From Rhizobiaceae bacterium UBA1291 (GTDB lineage Bacteria; Pseudomonadota; Alphaproteobacteria; Rhizobiales; Rhizobiaceae), in NCBI GenBank assembly GCA_002307905.1, contig DBUL01000138.1, forward strand, positions 1 to 8,587: a stretch of 8,587 nt of DNA, read 5' to 3'. How positions within the stretch are numbered: the stretch's first letter is position 1; each line of letters begins with the position of its first letter. The notes beneath the pieces were generated by a model. That model did not search any database, was not told the DNA's origin, and saw nothing but the letters and a program-made list of their open reading frames with translations. Of the stretch, positions 6,523 through 8,587 are shown piece by piece. The position numbers were made by a program, and so were the translations under genes.

Positions 6523-7689
6523 TCATGCGGCCTCGCCGGCAAGCTTCCGGCGACCCGCAATTCTCCCCAATATGTCGACCGCCCGGTCGATCTCAGCTGG
6601 CGTGGTGTCCACCCCGAGCGAAATGCGCAGGGCACCCATCTTGGCGTCCCGGCCCATGGCGGTCAGCACGTAGCTCGCTCCTACCTTGCCGGACGAACAG
6701 GCCGATCCGGCCGAGACTGCAATACCCTCCAGATCGAAGGCAATCTGGCCTGTCTCCGCTTTCAACCCCGGAAGGGTGAAGAAACTCGTGTTGGCGACCC
6801 GTCCGACAGTCTCGCCGTGAATGACGAGATCAGGGGCCACCTTCCGCATGCCTTTTTCCAATCGGTCGCGCAAGGCGCCGATTGCCGCATTCCTCGCCTC
6901 CAGTCCGGTTCGTGCCCAGGCTGCGGCCGCGCCGAATCCGGCAATCGCCGCAACGTTCTCGGTTCCCGCTCGGTGTCCCTTCTCCTGGCCGCCGCCCCGG
7001 ATCAGCGGCGCGGGCATCAGGGTTTCCCCACGCGCAATCAGCGCGCCGGCGCCCTTTGGCCCTCCCAGCTTGTGTGCGGAAAAGATCAGAAAGTCAGCAC
7101 CGATCTCTTCCATGTCGAGGGGAATGCGCCCGGCCGCCTGCACGGCATCGACCAGTAGCAGCCCGCCAAACTTATGTACGATGGCCGCGGCCTCCTGGAA
7201 CGGCTGAACGATGCCGGTCTCGTTATTGACCGCCATCACCGCCACCAGCGGCAGCCCCTTTGTCGCATCATGGGCCGCGAGCAATTGTTCCAGCGCCGCG
7301 AGATCTGTCAGCCCGGCAGCGGTGACCGGAATCTCACTGAGTTGCTCGGGGGCGAAACGGCCAGCCTCGCGCACCGCCGGATGCTCGATCGCCGAGACGT
7401 AGAGACGGCCGATCTGCAACGGCGCCTTGCCCATCCGGTAGGACGGCGTCAGCGCCAGATTGGCGGCTTCGGTGGCGCCGGCCGTGAAGATGACATTGGC
7501 GCTCGTGGCCCCGACGAGGGAAGCGACTTCGCGGCGGGCCGTCTCGATCACGGCTCTGGCGGCGCGGCCCTCGGCATGCACGGAATTGGGGTTGCCCGTC
7601 AGAGCAAGCGCATCGACCATGACGGAGCGCGCCGCCGCCATCAGGGGGGCGGTGGCATTCCAGTCGAGATAGATGCGCTCCTTCGCCAT
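6523..7689 (-). CDS. sufS2: Group I cysteine desulfurase (NifS/IscS-like), first gene of the suf operon
   Basis: A 388-residue PLP enzyme that removes sulfur from cysteine. The N-terminus YLDWNATAPL is typical of NifS/IscS. His103 in AIEHPAV stacks on PLP, Asp181 and Gln184 lie in VDAVQ, and Lys207 in SAHKLGG binds PLP. Catalytic Cys331 sits in the long flexible loop motif SAGSACSSG, which defines group I, in contrast to the group II SufS of the same operon. The RAGTEN motif (240-245) is also present. The ATG at 7687-7689 fits the family start, but its Shine-Dalgarno sequence is weak (CGGA about 7 nt away). It is the promoter-proximal gene, 144 nt ahead of sufB. In Agrobacterium the equivalent is called sufS2. 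Whether it feeds SufBCD or other sulfur pathways such as tRNA thiolation cannot be told from sequence. Confidence 0.94.
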   Translation of the reverse strand: MAKERIYLDWNATAPLMAAARSVMVDALALTGNPNSVHAEGRAARAVIETARREVASLVGATSANVIFTAGATEAANLALTPSYRMGKAPLQIGRLYVSAIEHPAVREAGRFAPEQLSEIPVTAAGLTDLAALEQLLAAHDATKGLPLVAVMAVNNETGIVQPFQEAAAIVHKFGGLLLVDAVQAAGRIPLDMEEIGADFLIFSAHKLGGPKGAGALIARGETLMPAPLIRGGGQEKGHRAGTENVAAIAGFGAAAAWARTGLEARNAAIGALRDRLEKGMRKVAPDLVIHGETVGRVANTSFFTLPGLKAETGQIAFDLEGIAVSAGSACSSGKVGASYVLTAMGRDAKMGALRISLGVDTTPAEIDRAVDILGRIAGRRKLAGEAA

Positions 7690-7709
7690 ATCGTGTCCGT
7701 GCCACGCCC

Positions 7710-7722
7710 GCTGGCAACCAGC
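7710..7722 (-). other. Small hairpin in the sufS2 5' leader
   Basis: GCTGG (7710-7714) and CCAGC (7718-7722) form a 5-bp stem with a CAA triloop about 20 nt before the sufS2 start codon. It may modulate translation from the weak ribosome binding site, or be chance. Confidence 0.2.
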
Positions 7723-7792
7723 AAGCGCATTTTCCTTGAAATTTCCGTCGAGCTTGTCCTATGACACGTTCGACCTTGGATGGACAGCCGAT

Positions 7793-7817
7793 CCAGTTTC
7801 GAACAATTCTAAACTGG
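7793..7817. promoter_or_regulatory. Irr box (iron control element, ICE) at the suf promoter
   Basis: A 25-bp interrupted palindrome has arms CCAGTTT (7793-7799) and AAACTGG (7811-7817), inner arms GAA and TTC, and a 3-nt centre CAA. Ten of eleven arm pairs match. The core reads TTTCGAA-N3-TTCTAAA, one base away from the rhizobial Irr consensus TTTAGAA-N3-TTCTAAA. It starts directly downstream of the proposed -10 element and covers the expected transcription start, a position suited to repression. Irr is a Fur-family regulator that responds to heme and iron status. Confidence 0.72.
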
Positions 7818-7846
7818 GTTTTATGAAAGTTGACTGACTTCGTCAA
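7818..7846 (-). promoter_or_regulatory. Proposed sigma-70 type promoter of the suf operon
   Basis: Read leftward, TTGACG (complement of 7841-7846, 5 of 6 consensus) is followed after 17 nt by TAAAAC (complement of 7818-7823, 4 of 6). Transcription would start near 7811, leaving a leader of about 120 nt before sufS2. Both the RirA-type and the Irr-type palindromes overlap or abut it, which supports the placement. Confidence 0.55.
7830..7846. promoter_or_regulatory. RirA-type iron-responsive operator (TGA-N9-TCA)
   Basis: TTGAC (7830-7834) and GTCAA (7842-7846) are inverted repeats containing TGA-N9-TCA, the pattern described for RirA-regulated iron genes in rhizobia. It overlaps the -35 element and spacer of the proposed suf promoter. 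Two further palindromes overlap it: CTGACTT/AAGTCAG (7834-7851, 4-nt loop) and the perfect 10-bp GTCAGCTGAC (7847-7856). The TGA-N9-TCA pattern is short, so location is the main support. Confidence 0.5.
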
Positions 7847-7905
7847 GTCAGCTGACAGGAATGCTTGTCCAGGAACCACAGAAATTTGCACGGACCGGAG
7901 TTTCA

Positions 7906-8583
7906 ATGCCTGAAGTGATTTTCAACGGCCCGGCGGGCCGCCTCGAAGGACGGTACCAGCCGTCCAAGGAGAAAAGCGCGCCGATCGCGATCATCCTGCA
8001 TCCGCATCCGCAGTTCGGCGGCACGATGAACAATCAGATCGTCTACCAGCTCTTCTACATGTTCCAGAAGCGCGGTTTCACGACGCTGCGCTTCAACTTC
8101 CGTGGCATAGGCCGCAGTCAGGGCGAATTCGACCATGGCGCGGGCGAGCTGTCGGATGCGGCCTCGGCGCTCGACTGGGTGCAGAGCCTGCATCCGGATT
8201 CGAAGAGCTGCTGGGTGGCCGGCTACAATTTCGGCGCCTGGATCGGCATGCAGCTTCTGATGCGCCGTCCGGAGATCGAGGGTTTCATCTCGATCGCGCC
8301 GCAGCCCAACACCTATGACTTCTCCTTCCTCGCCCCCTGCCCTTCTTCGGGCCTGATCATCCATGGCGATTCGGACAAGGTGGCACCGGAAAAGGACGTC
8401 CAGGGCCTCGTTGACAAGCTGAAGACGCAGAAGGGAATCCTCATCACGCATAAGACCATTCCCGGAGCGAACCATTTCTTCTCCGGCCAGACCGAAACGC
8501 TGATGACCGAATGCGAGGACTATCTCGACCGTCGCCTCGAAGGCGAACTGGTGCCTGAGCCAGCCGCCAAGCGCATCCGCTGA
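7906..8583 (+). CDS. Alpha/beta-hydrolase-fold protein (COG2945-like) with Asn at the nucleophile position
   Basis: A 225-residue protein with the compact alpha/beta hydrolase fold. The oxyanion-region motif LHPHPQFGGT (31-40) and the RFNFRGIGRS block (62-71) are typical of this small-hydrolase family, whose substrate is generally unknown. The nucleophile elbow reads GYNFG (106-110): residue 108 is Asn (codon AAT) where serine hydrolases have Ser. The presumed acid Asp157 (GDSDKVAP) and His190 (GANHFF) are present. No signal peptide or membrane segment is seen, so it is probably cytoplasmic. The ATG at 7906-7908 is chosen because GGAG lies 5 nt before it; the in-frame ATG at 7861 has its AGGA directly against the codon. 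It is transcribed divergently from the suf operon across 216 bp, with no clear promoter of its own found. A functional link to Fe-S assembly is not evident. Confidence 0.88.
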   Translation: MPEVIFNGPAGRLEGRYQPSKEKSAPIAIILHPHPQFGGTMNNQIVYQLFYMFQKRGFTTLRFNFRGIGRSQGEFDHGAGELSDAASALDWVQSLHPDSKSCWVAGYNFGAWIGMQLLMRRPEIEGFISIAPQPNTYDFSFLAPCPSSGLIIHGDSDKVAPEKDVQGLVDKLKTQKGILITHKTIPGANHFFSGQTETLMTECEDYLDRRLEGELVPEPAAKRIR

Positions 8584-8587
8584 GCCT

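Noticed and set aside
7830..7851. IscR type 1 binding site
   Set aside because: GACT and AGTC half sites exist, but their spacing (6 or 10 nt) does not match the 5-nt spacing of the consensus, and the flanking bases do not fit. The RirA pattern fits better.
7861..7905. Upstream ATG of the hydrolase adding 15 residues
   Set aside because: Its AGGA lies directly against the start codon, whereas the ATG at 7906 has a well-spaced GGAG and gives the expected domain start.

Overview
The window looks like a piece of an alphaproteobacterial chromosome of the order Hyphomicrobiales (Rhizobiales), most likely Rhizobiaceae (Rhizobium, Agrobacterium, Ensifer or a relative). The reasons are the GC-rich coding bias, protein sequences of rhizobial type, the gene order (cysteine desulfurase, sufB, sufC, sufD, sufS, DUF59 gene, sufA; the order called sufS2BCDS1XA in Agrobacterium), and an Irr-type iron control element in front of the operon. 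The species cannot be fixed from the sequence alone.

Layout from left to right. Positions 1 to about 620 hold a single-gene IS200/IS605-type insertion sequence. Its Y1 (HUH) transposase runs leftward and sits between two hairpins with the same stem. Its right boundary lies next to a strong rho-independent terminator (620-649). Positions 681-7689 hold seven leftward genes, read as sufS2 > sufB > sufC > sufD > sufS > sufT (DUF59) > sufA. Spacing runs from an 8-bp overlap (sufD/sufS) to 144 nt (sufS2/sufB). Positions 7690-7905 are a 216-bp divergent control region. Positions 7906-8583 encode a rightward alpha/beta-hydrolase-fold protein, complete with its stop codon.

The suf genes form one pathway. 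The two PLP-dependent cysteine desulfurases (a group I NifS/IscS-like enzyme and a group II SufS) release sulfur from cysteine. SufB, SufC and SufD form the ATP-driven scaffold on which the Fe-S cluster is built. SufA is an A-type carrier that passes the cluster on, and the DUF59 protein is an accessory maturation factor. No sufE or sufU sulfur-transfer gene and no regulator gene lies in the window.

The control region is the most informative non-coding part. A good leftward promoter (TTGACG, 17 nt, TAAAAC) is overlapped at its -35 side by a TGA-N9-TCA palindrome of the RirA type. It is followed at the expected transcription start by a near-perfect 25-bp palindrome that matches the Irr box (ICE) consensus except at one base. 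This suggests dual iron control. Other points worth a second look are Asn where the hydrolase should have its nucleophilic Ser, a stem that can hide the transposase ribosome binding site, and a hairpin-rich gap between sufS2 and sufB. I found no clearly undescribed system; this is mainly a well-conserved housekeeping operon with an IS next to its end.
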